From Candidatus Poribacteria bacterium (GTDB lineage Bacteria; Poribacteria; WGA-4E; WGA-3G): a stretch of DNA of 36,218 bases. The stretch spans positions 1-36,218 of the forward strand of contig JAJECK010000126.1 of assembly GCA_022822085.1 (NCBI GenBank), written 5' to 3'. A program made the position numbers and the translations under genes. Positions 8,060 to 16,219 of the stretch are shown piece by piece. The notes under the pieces are model-generated. The model saw only the letters and a list, made by a program, of their open reading frames with translations. It ran no database searches and had not been told where the DNA came from. Position 1 is the stretch's first letter. Each line of letters begins with the position of its first letter.

Positions 8060-10237
8060 ATGAGACCTATATCCGTATTGATTTTGATCATACTTTTCAC
8101 TACAATTCTTCTTTCGCCTATCTTAGCAGATGATTATACACGATGGGAATTACCAGATGGTGCAAAGTTAAGACTTGGGAAAGGTAAAATATGGGAATCA
8201 GACCGAATGTTTCCGTTTCGGTTCTCTGCTGATAATAGTAAATTTATTGTGTCTACGACAATCGGAATTTGGGTTTACGACACACATACAGGGAAAGCAC
8301 TCAGGCTTTTAAGAGGAGGACAGGGAATAATATCTGAAGACTTTGTGGTCAGTCCTGATTTGCAATATTATGCAAGTTTAGCAGATGAATGGAATAATCC
8401 TAAGATACATTTGTGGGATTTTAACACTGGCAAACTTCAAACCACACTTGAAGGATATGCAGAAAGACTATCATCAATAGCACTTCATCCAAATGGCAAG
8501 ATGATTGCATGTGGAGGTTATAATGGTGACATTCATTTTATTGATATTGACACAAGACAACACAGACAGATACAAATACAACATAATTTAGTAGACTATA
8601 TTCAATTCAGTCCAAAAGGAAAAACGATCTTAAGCTCAAGAGGTGGAGATTTCCTGCTTGTGAATGTAGAAAATGAAGAATTAACTACAAAACTAAAAGG
8701 AACTGATGGAATAAGAAAAATAGTTTACAGTCCAGATGGACAATACCTTGTTGGCACAAATGACTGGTGGATAATAATATGGGATGCTGAAACCGGAAAG
8801 ATCAAAATGACATTCAAAGTTCAAACACCGAGATGGAGGCAATTACTCGCAATATCACCTGATGGAAAGACTCTCGCAAACGTTAGTGAAAATAAAGATA
8901 AAATTCACCTTTGGGACCTACAAACACAAGAAAAAAGAATACTCAAAGGTAAACCAGAACATACAAAAACTGTCTATGAGGCTGAAGATAAATGGTTCTT
9001 TGAACTATCAAGTAGAAATGTATTTTCAATGGTTTTCAGTCCTGATGGACGCACACTCGCACTTTCTACACAAAATGAGATACAGTTGTGGGACACAGTC
9101 ACTGGAAAATATAAACTAAAATTCAGAAGTAAAGGTTATTTCTATCGTCTAATCTTTAGTCCGGATGGACGCACCCTTGTGGCAATAGGAAATCGGTGGG
9201 ACAATGAAACCGGTATCTGTTTGTTCACCATAGATACAGATGATTTTCAAAAATCCAGGCTCAGATGTTTTCTGACTGAACATAGACCAGAAGTAAGATC
9301 GGTAGCGTTTAGTCCGGATGGACTTAAACTTGCAAGTGGTTATGCTGAAGATTATATCAGACTTTGGGATGTGTCTACTGGAAAACTCAGGCAGGTCCTC
9401 CGAGGTAATCCATACCCATTACGCATTCAATCAGTAACAATCTCACCAGATGGAAACACACTTGCATGTTTGAACACAAATACACAAAGTTCTGGTGGAT
9501 ACGGTCAGATTCTTCTATGGGACCTGACCAACGGAAAATACCAGAAAACCTTAAAAGGACATGGTAGGAACATTGGAGAAAGTATTTCCTACCATCCGAG
9601 CAGCATTGCATTCAGTCCAGATGGCAATGTTATCGTGAGTGGGAGTTTAGATGGCACTGTTCGTTTATGGAAAAACCAAACTGTAGCAAAGAATTCAGCA
9701 ATTGGTAAATTACAAGGTGTTTTCTCTGGATCACGTAAAGGGACGCTAAAAGGACATACAGACCAAGTCATCTCTGTTGCAATAAGTCCTGATGGACAGA
9801 CAATAGCAAGCGGGAGTATGGACAAAACCGTTCGTCTTTGGAATCTAACTACTCAAGAATTGAATAATTCACTTGATAAACACCCTTCAGGAGTTACATG
9901 TGTTGCTTTCAATCCAGATGGTGAGACTCTCGCAAGTAGTGATGAAAAAGGAACGGTTTATCTGTGGAATTATATTACTGCTGACCGTAAAGCAGTTCTT
10001 ATAGGTGAGCACGATTCTAACGCATCGATTTTATCTTTGGCATTTAGTCAGGATGGTAACACACTTGCGGGAGGCGGTAGTGAAATTTTCTTATGGGATA
10101 TCAATACACATCAACTTAAATCCGTCATGAAAGGACATAGAGGATACATCAACTCGGTCAAGTTTAGTCCTGATGGTCGCACGCTCGCAAGTGGCAGTAC
10201 GGATGGAACAGTACTCATTTGGGATATCCCTGACTAA
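8060..10237 (+). CDS. Exported WD40-repeat protein (about 14 blades)
   Basis: A 725-residue protein with a signal peptide (residues 1-23, MRPISVLILIILFTTILLSP, cut before or after ADD). The rest is built of WD40 repeats. I count about 14 blade ends of the form xLWDxxTGK or close to it (for example IHLWDFNTGK, IIIWDAETGK, IRLWDVSTGK, VRLWNLTTQE, VLIWDIPD), and SPDGxTLASGSxDGTV elements are strongest in the last five. This predicts two seven-bladed propellers outside the cytoplasm. There is no catalytic domain, so it is likely a binding or scaffolding protein. AGAGGAGA lies upstream. It is the last gene of the amidohydrolase operon, 16 bp after the DUF420 gene; its link to that pathway is unclear. 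Confidence 0.93.
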   Translation: MRPISVLILIILFTTILLSPILADDYTRWELPDGAKLRLGKGKIWESDRMFPFRFSADNSKFIVSTTIGIWVYDTHTGKALRLLRGGQGIISEDFVVSPDLQYYASLADEWNNPKIHLWDFNTGKLQTTLEGYAERLSSIALHPNGKMIACGGYNGDIHFIDIDTRQHRQIQIQHNLVDYIQFSPKGKTILSSRGGDFLLVNVENEELTTKLKGTDGIRKIVYSPDGQYLVGTNDWWIIIWDAETGKIKMTFKVQTPRWRQLLAISPDGKTLANVSENKDKIHLWDLQTQEKRILKGKPEHTKTVYEAEDKWFFELSSRNVFSMVFSPDGRTLALSTQNEIQLWDTVTGKYKLKFRSKGYFYRLIFSPDGRTLVAIGNRWDNETGICLFTIDTDDFQKSRLRCFLTEHRPEVRSVAFSPDGLKLASGYAEDYIRLWDVSTGKLRQVLRGNPYPLRIQSVTISPDGNTLACLNTNTQSSGGYGQILLWDLTNGKYQKTLKGHGRNIGESISYHPSSIAFSPDGNVIVSGSLDGTVRLWKNQTVAKNSAIGKLQGVFSGSRKGTLKGHTDQVISVAISPDGQTIASGSMDKTVRLWNLTTQELNNSLDKHPSGVTCVAFNPDGETLASSDEKGTVYLWNYITADRKAVLIGEHDSNASILSLAFSQDGNTLAGGGSEIFLWDINTHQLKSVMKGHRGYINSVKFSPDGRTLASGSTDGTVLIWDIPD

Positions 10238-10291
10238 TGATAAGATATCATAGTGATTCGTCAACTTCTAAATGAAGGTCCAGTTTTCTTC

Positions 10292-10377
10292 TGTAGGTCG
10301 GGTAGAGCGGAGCGAAACCCGACACGTATTGATTATGTCTAACATGTCGGGTTTCGCTTCGCTCTACCCGACCTACA
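10292..10377. repeat. REP-like palindrome with 33-bp arms
   Basis: Arms at 10292-10324 and 10345-10377 are inverted copies with one mismatch in 33 bases, separated by 20 bases. Each arm has the core GTCGGGTTTCGC...GCTCTACCCGAC, a form common in dispersed REP-type repeats. It lies 54 bp after the WD40 stop codon and could form a strong hairpin that ends or protects the operon transcript, but no T-run follows it. Confidence 0.85.
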
Positions 10378-10725
10378 ATATTGCACTTGACAAAGCAATA
10401 GGTTAAGTTCAACTATAGTTTGCAATGCTAACCAGTCTATTATCATAAGCCAGTGTTAAATGCAGAATGTTCTTATTCTTATCATACGAAACATCATAAA
10501 AAAACGAACTATTTCAATGCTTGTATATCAAAAAACAAGTAGGAACACTTTACATTTCTTCAGATATATAGAGTTTGAACCGTATGAAATTTTGAAACAA
10601 ATTTTAATCTCTATGGATTTCGTGCCTGCAGCAATTATATGTTTCTGAGTCAGTGCCATCATCGTTGGGTTCTGTCGCTTGAATAGATATTTTTTCAGAC
10701 ATCATCAAAAGAAAAAAGGATTTAT
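10378..10725. other. Intergenic region before the DUF3500 gene
   Basis: No convincing gene is seen. A 62-codon plus-strand frame at 10460-10648 lacks a ribosome site and any family pattern. A weak promoter (TTGGGT, 17 bases, TATTTT) at 10665-10693 could serve the next gene. Confidence 0.4.
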
Positions 10726-11916
10726 ATGATACGAAAGATTTTTTTCATACTGATTGTATTTTTGACAGCCTGCGTCATAGCAGCAATTTTGAACATATAC
10801 AATTCCGCTGACGTTGATGCAGAAAAAGAAATAGAAATCGCGGAAATATCGAAAAAACCATCAATTGTCACTTTAGCAGCAACAATGAATAGTTTTCGTG
10901 ATTCACTGAGTGAAGAATTGCGGACTGCTGCCAGTTATCCATTGGGACATAAAGAGATGTATTCTTGGTCGAATTTACCACCATCAAGGAATCAGGATCG
11001 GGGTGGCATTGAATTCAGCAAGTTGTCTGGTGATCAATTGTCCCTTTTTCAGAAGGTATTGAATGCTTTTTTGAGTGATGATGGTTATACTAAAGTTTCG
11101 CTGATTACAACAAGAGCAGAAACAGATCTTCTCAAAATCAGAGAAGGTTTTTGGGCATCACGTCCCTACTATATTGCGTTATTTGGGAATCCAGAAACAG
11201 ATGGTTCGTGGGGGTACCAGTTGGATGGACATCATCTGTCGCTCAACTTTTTAGTCCACGGTGATGAAGTCTCTGTTGTCCCGGCACATTTTGGAACGCA
11301 ACCGACATTTGTCAACGGGACTGAAGTACTTGGAAGTGAAAGAGGTAACGCTCTATCTCTACTGAATAGTCTTGACAAGTCACAAAAGGAAAAGACGATT
11401 CAGAATGGTCGTCGTGGATTGAAAGTTGGTCCTGGTAGTACTACCGATCCGTATCTGAATTACGATTTTTCTGATTTTGTAGGGGTCGGTTTAAAAGCAT
11501 CAGACCTAGACGATTCACAAAAAGAGAAACTCAGGGATCTGATTAAATCATACATCTATAATCTTGAAACTGAGTTTGCTGACATCTGGATGAAAGAAAT
11601 TGATGCTGGCATAGACGATACATATTTTGCCTGGATTGGTGGCACAACTGAAAAAGATTCTATTTATTATCGTGTCTTTAACCCGACGGTGTGGATTGAA
11701 TTCAACGACGAAGCTCGTAGTGGTGGTAGACCGAATCACATCCATACAATTGTGCGAGCACCAAATGGGAAAGACTATGGCATTTTTGCTTTGAATCGTG
11801 GTCCAAGAACGCTTTTGGAGCATTACGTTCTTGATGACCATCACGAAAAGAGTGATATGTTGTTTGATTACACTATTGTAAGTCTGCAGCGAGCAGATAT
11901 TAAGGAGAAACGCTAA
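10726..11916 (+). CDS. DUF3500 family lipoprotein or membrane-anchored protein
   Basis: A 396-residue protein. The first 25 residues are hydrophobic and include LTAC at 13-16, which fits a lipobox, although the following residues are unusually hydrophobic and a plain membrane anchor is possible. The remainder matches DUF3500: EELRTAASYPLGHKEMYSW early on, REGFWASRPYYIALFGNPE, WGYQLDGHHLSLNF, TEVLGSERGNALSLLNSL, TYFAWIGGTTEKDSIYYRV, and NHIHTIVRAPNGKDYG near the end. Conserved His residues in GHH and NHIH could bind metal. The family has no firm biochemical role in the literature I know. AAAGGA precedes the ATG. Its stop overlaps the next start (TAATG at 11914-11918), so the methyltransferase is translationally coupled. 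Confidence 0.88.
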   Translation: MIRKIFFILIVFLTACVIAAILNIYNSADVDAEKEIEIAEISKKPSIVTLAATMNSFRDSLSEELRTAASYPLGHKEMYSWSNLPPSRNQDRGGIEFSKLSGDQLSLFQKVLNAFLSDDGYTKVSLITTRAETDLLKIREGFWASRPYYIALFGNPETDGSWGYQLDGHHLSLNFLVHGDEVSVVPAHFGTQPTFVNGTEVLGSERGNALSLLNSLDKSQKEKTIQNGRRGLKVGPGSTTDPYLNYDFSDFVGVGLKASDLDDSQKEKLRDLIKSYIYNLETEFADIWMKEIDAGIDDTYFAWIGGTTEKDSIYYRVFNPTVWIEFNDEARSGGRPNHIHTIVRAPNGKDYGIFALNRGPRTLLEHYVLDDHHEKSDMLFDYTIVSLQRADIKEKR

Positions 11917-12512
11917 TGTTAGATAAGGTTATAAAGGAAGTTGAGGAACAGTGTAGAGAAGAACGAATCCCGATGCTTGGACCGGATAAGGCGAAACTGC
12001 TCGCGAGTTGTATTGAGAAGGCAAAACCTTCACTGATTGTTGAATGTGGAACTGCAATCGGATATTCTGGGTTGTGGATATGTCGCGTCTTGAAAAACTT
12101 AGGATCCGGAAAGTTGATAACTGTTGAAATAGAGGAAGTTAACGCACAACGTGCACGCGCCAATTTTGAAAGTGCAGGCGTAGCAGACCTTGTAGATTCC
12201 CGAATCGGAGATGCTGCAGAAGTCCTAAAGACAATAGAAGATCCTGTTGATTTCCTATTTCTTGACAACAATAAAGATGGATATTTTGCATGTTTCCAAG
12301 CAATTGAATCACAACTTACAAATCCCGCAACGATTGTAGCAGATAATGTCAGTAGAGTTGAGCAGATGGCAGATTATCTTAATCACGTGCGTTCAAACTA
12401 TGAATCTGAAACACATTGGTTTGAAAGCAGAAGACGTAGGAGTAGTAGTGATGGTGAAGGACAAAGGCAACGAAGACGTGACGGTATGGAAGTAACGATT
12501 TTTCGTCGTTAA
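11916..12512 (+). CDS. Class I SAM-dependent O-methyltransferase-like protein
   Basis: A 198-residue protein with a Rossmann methyltransferase fold close to catechol-type O-methyltransferases (Methyltransf_3/24). Motif I is IVECGTAIGYSGLWI, the acidic end of beta-2 is ITVEIEE, and motif IV is VDFLFLDNNKDGY with an Asp-Asn pair. The last 40 residues are odd: RRRRSSS followed by DGEGQRQRRRDG interrupts the usual final strand (MEVTIFRR), giving a very basic, flexible insert. The start overlaps the DUF3500 stop by one base, so the two products are probably made together. The substrate is unknown. Confidence 0.85.
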   Translation: MLDKVIKEVEEQCREERIPMLGPDKAKLLASCIEKAKPSLIVECGTAIGYSGLWICRVLKNLGSGKLITVEIEEVNAQRARANFESAGVADLVDSRIGDAAEVLKTIEDPVDFLFLDNNKDGYFACFQAIESQLTNPATIVADNVSRVEQMADYLNHVRSNYESETHWFESRRRRSSSDGEGQRQRRRDGMEVTIFRR

Positions 12513-12566
12513 AGTATGAATTGAGTTATAGAAGTTTTTAAAGACAATTTATTTCAAAGGATATTT

Positions 12567-13607
12567 ATGAAAGCACATCAAAATTTTAGTCGTAAATCAA
12601 GTTGGTTATTATACATTCTTACATTTTTTTTATTGATTAACAGTGTCAATGCCCAAGAATGGGTTGAGAAAACAGGCATGATAAATCCGAGGCTCTTCTT
12701 CTCGATTGCTGCAGTAGATAAAGAGATATATGTTGTAGGTGGGACGCTTGCTCAACCGACAGACAGTGTGGAGGCTTATGTTCCTGAAACTGATGAATGG
12801 GTTCAGAAAGCAAGTTTGCCATCTGCACGTTCAGGGGTTCAAACGTGTGAAGTAAATGGTAAGTTATATGCAATCGGAGGATGGGACGGTGAAAATCCTG
12901 CTGTCGGCACAGTAGAAGAATATGACCCTAAGACTGACACTTGGACGCAAAAGGCAGATATGCCGACTCCACGTTCATTTTTCTCCGCTGTTGCTGTAGA
13001 TGGCAAAATATATACGTTTGGTGGGGTGGCACAGAATGTTGGACCTGTGTTGTCGGTTGTTGAGGAGTATGACCCGAGCACAGACACTTGGACGCAAAAA
13101 ACAGATATGCCAAACGCACGTTCAGGCATGGCGGCTGCGGAATTTGAGGACAAAATTTATCTTATCGGTGGTGTTGGCGGCGTGATTGGACCATTTTTGA
13201 AAAACGTCGCAGAATACGATCCAACGACTGACACTTGGACAGAAAAAGCCGCAATACCTACCCCACGCACTGCCCTAACTGCAAGTGTCGTTGACGGCAA
13301 GATCTATGCAATTGGTGGAACGACAGTCGTTCAAGGTCCTGGTTTAAAAACAGTAGAGATATACAACGCACTTACAGATACATGGCAAAAAGGCATAGAT
13401 ATGCCAACAGCACGGGTGTTCTTAGGATCCGGGACTGTCAGCAACAAAATCTACGCGATCGGGGGTGTGGTTGAGGGACTTGGGCCCGATATTTTACCGA
13501 CTGTTGAAGAATTTTCCCTTGATAGTCTGGATGTGATCGCATTGAGCAGATATCTAACTTATTGGGGACATGTAAAAACTGAGAAATTGTCTGAACCAGG
13601 ATTTTAG
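12567..13607 (+). CDS. Secreted Kelch-repeat protein (six-bladed propeller)
   Basis: A 346-residue protein with a signal peptide (residues 1-29, ending SVNAQ). Six Kelch motifs follow, each with a Gly-Gly pair then Tyr and Trp: YVVGG, YAIGGWDG, YTFGG, YLIGG, YAIGG, YAIGG, with linkers of the form EYDPKTDTWTQKADMPTPRS. This predicts one complete propeller in the periplasm or outside. It ends in SRYLTYWGHVK, which recalls the TTxWxxLK-type tail of the broken secreted module at 397-750, then runs into LSEPGF encoded by a GGATT-rich repeat. AAAGGA lies upstream of the ATG. It lies 54 bp after the methyltransferase and may have its own promoter. Confidence 0.92.
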   Translation: MKAHQNFSRKSSWLLYILTFFLLINSVNAQEWVEKTGMINPRLFFSIAAVDKEIYVVGGTLAQPTDSVEAYVPETDEWVQKASLPSARSGVQTCEVNGKLYAIGGWDGENPAVGTVEEYDPKTDTWTQKADMPTPRSFFSAVAVDGKIYTFGGVAQNVGPVLSVVEEYDPSTDTWTQKTDMPNARSGMAAAEFEDKIYLIGGVGGVIGPFLKNVAEYDPTTDTWTEKAAIPTPRTALTASVVDGKIYAIGGTTVVQGPGLKTVEIYNALTDTWQKGIDMPTARVFLGSGTVSNKIYAIGGVVEGLGPDILPTVEEFSLDSLDVIALSRYLTYWGHVKTEKLSEPGF

Positions 13608-13781
13608 GATTACCAGGATTATGTTCTTCTACTCAATGTAATTGGTCGCTTAGTATGGACATTTCTGTTTCTCTTTACAAGGTATTTGATGTAATAATCT
13701 TGTAACCCTATGAATCGTGTCCCAGACAAAATGCTGTTCTTTATAGCCGGACGCTCTTATGAAAGTATGGATTACCAATAT

Positions 13782-15197
13782 CTATTCTCTTACTGCACAA
13801 GGAACAATTATAGAATCCACCATACCGTGTAATAGTTTCTTATCTGCGGGGCAAACGGTTGCTTGAATTCCACCAAGTTTCACAGTATCACCAGTTACAA
13901 AATAATATGGACGAAGTAAGGGACGGGAAGGCATCTCTTGCATTTCTTCAGTCTCAAAATCGTAGTATTGCATCCGGACACGATGCGCAGTATGGAACTC
14001 TTGAAGTACGTGTGGTGTCTGCTCAAAGTTATCAAGACCGTTTTCTATTGCGGATTCCCACTCTTCCGTTGGTAGGTCATGTCCTATTTTCACACCACGA
14101 CTTCCCCATGCAAGTTCAGAAAAGCCAGAAGGTTTTATGACCAATTCACGTTGCTTTTGAGTAATGTCGCTGAGTTGTCTCCAATCGGTTACAGGATTAT
14201 TTTCAATTTCCAAATTTGGGATGACTGCGTGTGGCGGTAAGGGACGTGGATCAAGTATCCAAGTCTGTGGGATAACTTCTTGTAGAAACTGATAGGTTTT
14301 CTTACCAAGTTGACGTTGCCAGAACTGTTGTAGAGCGGGATGATGGAAGAGTGCGAGAAACAATTTCTCTTCTAAATATGTCTTCGGTGGTGGTGTCATC
14401 ACAACTGTGCGTTTTTTAGCACTATAGAAGATTAATTCAACTTTGGGTATGTTCTGAAGATCAAACATCTCATAGAAACGGTAGACAACATCAACATCGA
14501 TTTTTCCATACTGACTCTCAACATATAACCCGTCTTCTGTAAAGCTTACCTCATGCGGTTTGACAGCTGCCGATTTGATTCCAACTTCACATAATGCATT
14601 TGCAAGCCATAACATCTCAGGTCGATAATCCTCTGATTCATCAGATACAACAATCGCGAGATTAGGGTCGTCATTTTTTGCTAAAGCACGAATCATCTCA
14701 GCAAATCCATTCACCATGCCATCTTTTCCACCGATGATGGAATAACCGAGTTTTGTATATAACCTTGCTAAGCAACCCGTCGCGCCGATAAAACCGGGAA
14801 TAGAATCTAACTCAGTAATCACCCTTGTTTCATCAGATGTAGGTAGAATATCAGGACGAATCACACCGGGGAGTTGACTTTTGAAGCGATTCATCCTACC
14901 TTGCTGAATAACACTTTCTGGTTTACCTATCTCTAAATATTCTGAGATCCAAGCGGGTTGGATGCCTCGCACACTTTGCGAATAGAGCAAATTACTTGAA
15001 CGATAGAACTGTAAGAGATGAGGACCAAGTTCCTCAAACCAATTTAATTCGTCCTGTGAAATCAAAAACGGTTCAGGTGAGATTCTCCAAGATGTATTGG
15101 AAGCGGGGTGGACATCCCTTTTTTCAGCGGAAAATAACTTTTCCTTTGGAATTTCATCATTTATAAACAAACATAACTGTTTTGCATCCAAACTCAA
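13782..15197 (-). CDS. Uncharacterised protein, predicted ATP-grasp-like fold
   Basis: A 471-residue cytoplasmic protein that I cannot assign to a named enzyme. Several blocks fit a permuted or atypical ATP-grasp fold: TELDSIPGFIGATGCLARLY with a substrate-loop look, LVIKPSGFSELAWGSRGVKIG (Lys followed by a Ser/Gly-rich loop, as in ATP-binding hairpins), HVLQEFHTAHRV, and RPYYFVTGDTVKLGG before the final LLHG. Circularly permuted ATP-grasp ligases, including glutathionylspermidine-synthase-like enzymes, are the nearest comparison. That would imply ATP-dependent peptide or amide bond formation, but this is inference. The start ATG at 15197 lies about 40 bases downstream of a promoter with good -35 and -10 boxes. 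It is monocistronic. Confidence 0.75.
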   Translation of the reverse strand: MSLDAKQLCLFINDEIPKEKLFSAEKRDVHPASNTSWRISPEPFLISQDELNWFEELGPHLLQFYRSSNLLYSQSVRGIQPAWISEYLEIGKPESVIQQGRMNRFKSQLPGVIRPDILPTSDETRVITELDSIPGFIGATGCLARLYTKLGYSIIGGKDGMVNGFAEMIRALAKNDDPNLAIVVSDESEDYRPEMLWLANALCEVGIKSAAVKPHEVSFTEDGLYVESQYGKIDVDVVYRFYEMFDLQNIPKVELIFYSAKKRTVVMTPPPKTYLEEKLFLALFHHPALQQFWQRQLGKKTYQFLQEVIPQTWILDPRPLPPHAVIPNLEIENNPVTDWRQLSDITQKQRELVIKPSGFSELAWGSRGVKIGHDLPTEEWESAIENGLDNFEQTPHVLQEFHTAHRVRMQYYDFETEEMQEMPSRPLLRPYYFVTGDTVKLGGIQATVCPADKKLLHGMVDSIIVPCAVRE

Positions 15198-15243
15198 ACT
15201 CCCTATAATTCGGACATTAGCATATATTTTATCTACATGTAGA

Positions 15244-15272
15244 ATTATACAGAATTTTTGTTGTTAATGCAA
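15244..15272 (-). promoter_or_regulatory. Promoter of the ATP-grasp-like gene
   Basis: On the minus strand TTGCAT and TATAAT are separated by 17 bases, placing the transcript start about 40 nt before the ATG at 15197. The sequence around the -10 box (AAATTCTGTATAATT) is repeated at the promoter of the next minus-strand gene. Confidence 0.6.
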
Positions 15273-15310
15273 CATTATAGTGAAACCTAAAAATATGTGT
15301 GCACTCCCTG

Positions 15311-15574
15311 GTAGGTGCGGTTTCCTAACCACACCATAAGCGTCAATTTAGTGAAAACATTAATGGATTTGATACACCTTTCGCCTCTCTGAGGCTTTGG
15401 TAAATCACATATTAGCACCAGCGGTGCGGAAGGTGTATAGAACACGTATCACCCCAAAACCCAAGCACCAGCGGTGCGAAAGGTATGGGGCTAAAATCGG
15501 GATTATATAGCCCTCCCACAAGAAAATATATCCTTAAATTGACACCTATGGTGCGGTTTCCTAACCACACCTAC
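15311..15574. repeat. MITE-like element with 40-bp terminal inverted repeats
   Basis: The ends 15311-15350 and 15535-15574 are inverted copies over 40 bases with only a few differences, mostly in a central TCCTA/AGGAA that is itself inverted. The core GGTGCGGTTTCCTAACCACA resembles the core of the elements at 19335-19586 and 28992-29629. Inside are further hairpins: TACACCTTTCGC with GCGGAAGGTGTA, two copies of AGCACCAGCGGTGCG, and a CCTCCCACAAGAAA half-site matching the elements at 17422 and 25606. It encodes no protein and lies between two minus-strand genes. Confidence 0.75.
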
Positions 15575-15639
15575 AAAATGTTTTATGAAATATGTTCTAA
15601 TAATGGTGCCCAAACTTTAGCCTCAATTAGATTATCGCT

Positions 15640-16095
15640 CTAATCATTGAAGTGCTGATACACCTTTATTCTAAGCGTTTCTACCTCGGCTGTGAGTAAA
15701 CTAATCATCTCACTCTGTTTCTGGACGAGTGCCGCAATCTCTGCCTCTGACGCGCTATCCTTCCTACCACGCCATGTCATGATGAACTGTGGAATACCTA
15801 CGGCTATCACTATGAGAGCTATCAACGCGTATACAAGGTTTGCGACTATTGCAATCTGTTTTTCTACACCGGTTATACGTGCATCTAATCGCGCAAAACC
15901 CTCTTTTAAAGACACAATATCGGATTTCATAGATGCGATATTAGCTTTTATCGGCGCGAGTTCCTTGTCAATTACTGTTTCAATTTCCTCTTTGACAACT
16001 AAGCGCATTTCTTTGAGGTCTTGAGGTGTCAACTCAGCAAAGGATGGCAACGTAATTGTACACAAACAAACCGAGGAACAGAAAATAGATTTCAA
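15640..16095 (-). CDS. Small coiled-coil membrane protein
   Basis: A 151-residue protein with a signal peptide (ending near SFA-EL at residue 20), a heptad-rich helix at about residues 25-80 (VKEEIETVIDKELAPIKANI onward), one membrane segment at about 85-106 (LVYALIALIVIAVGIPQFIM), and a second short coiled coil to the C-terminus. No family is recognised; it looks like a small oligomeric membrane-tethered scaffold. The start is TTG at 16095, which GGAG precedes at a workable distance; the SUMF1 gene nearby also starts with TTG behind AAGGAG, so such starts occur in this genome. A -10 box (TATAAT) lies at 16141-16146 upstream. Confidence 0.65.
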   Translation of the reverse strand: MKSIFCSSVCLCTITLPSFAELTPQDLKEMRLVVKEEIETVIDKELAPIKANIASMKSDIVSLKEGFARLDARITGVEKQIAIVANLVYALIALIVIAVGIPQFIMTWRGRKDSASEAEIAALVQKQSEMISLLTAEVETLRIKVYQHFND

Positions 16096-16140
16096 CGCGG
16101 TTTACTCCTTTTAGGAAACCTATCATTTTTAACTAAAGAA

Positions 16141-16170
16141 ATTATACAGAATTTTGCCAATTAAAACCAA
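16141..16170 (-). promoter_or_regulatory. Promoter of the small coiled-coil gene
   Basis: On the minus strand TTGGTT and TATAAT are separated by 18 bases. The -10 box lies in the same AAATTCTGTATAATT context as the promoter at 15244-15272. It starts immediately after the terminator of the SUMF1 gene. Confidence 0.5.
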
Positions 16171-16171
16171 C

Positions 16172-16198
16172 AAAAAAGGCGAGGCACGAACCCCCGCC
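16172..16198 (-). terminator. Rho-independent terminator of the SUMF1-type gene
   Basis: Read on the minus strand, GGCGGGG pairs with CCTCGCC across a 7-base loop (one G-T pair) and is followed by TTTTTT. It lies 21 bases past the stop at 16220. Confidence 0.75.
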
Positions 16199-16219
16199 TA
16201 TGTAAAAAAATGAATGGGT

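Noticed and set aside
10460-10648. 62-codon plus-strand frame
   Set aside because: No ribosome site, no family resemblance and low-complexity AT-rich sequence.
16172-16200. GGTTCG-containing stem considered as tRNA remnant
   Set aside because: It forms a terminator hairpin with a T-run on the minus strand, and no acceptor or anticodon arms are present.
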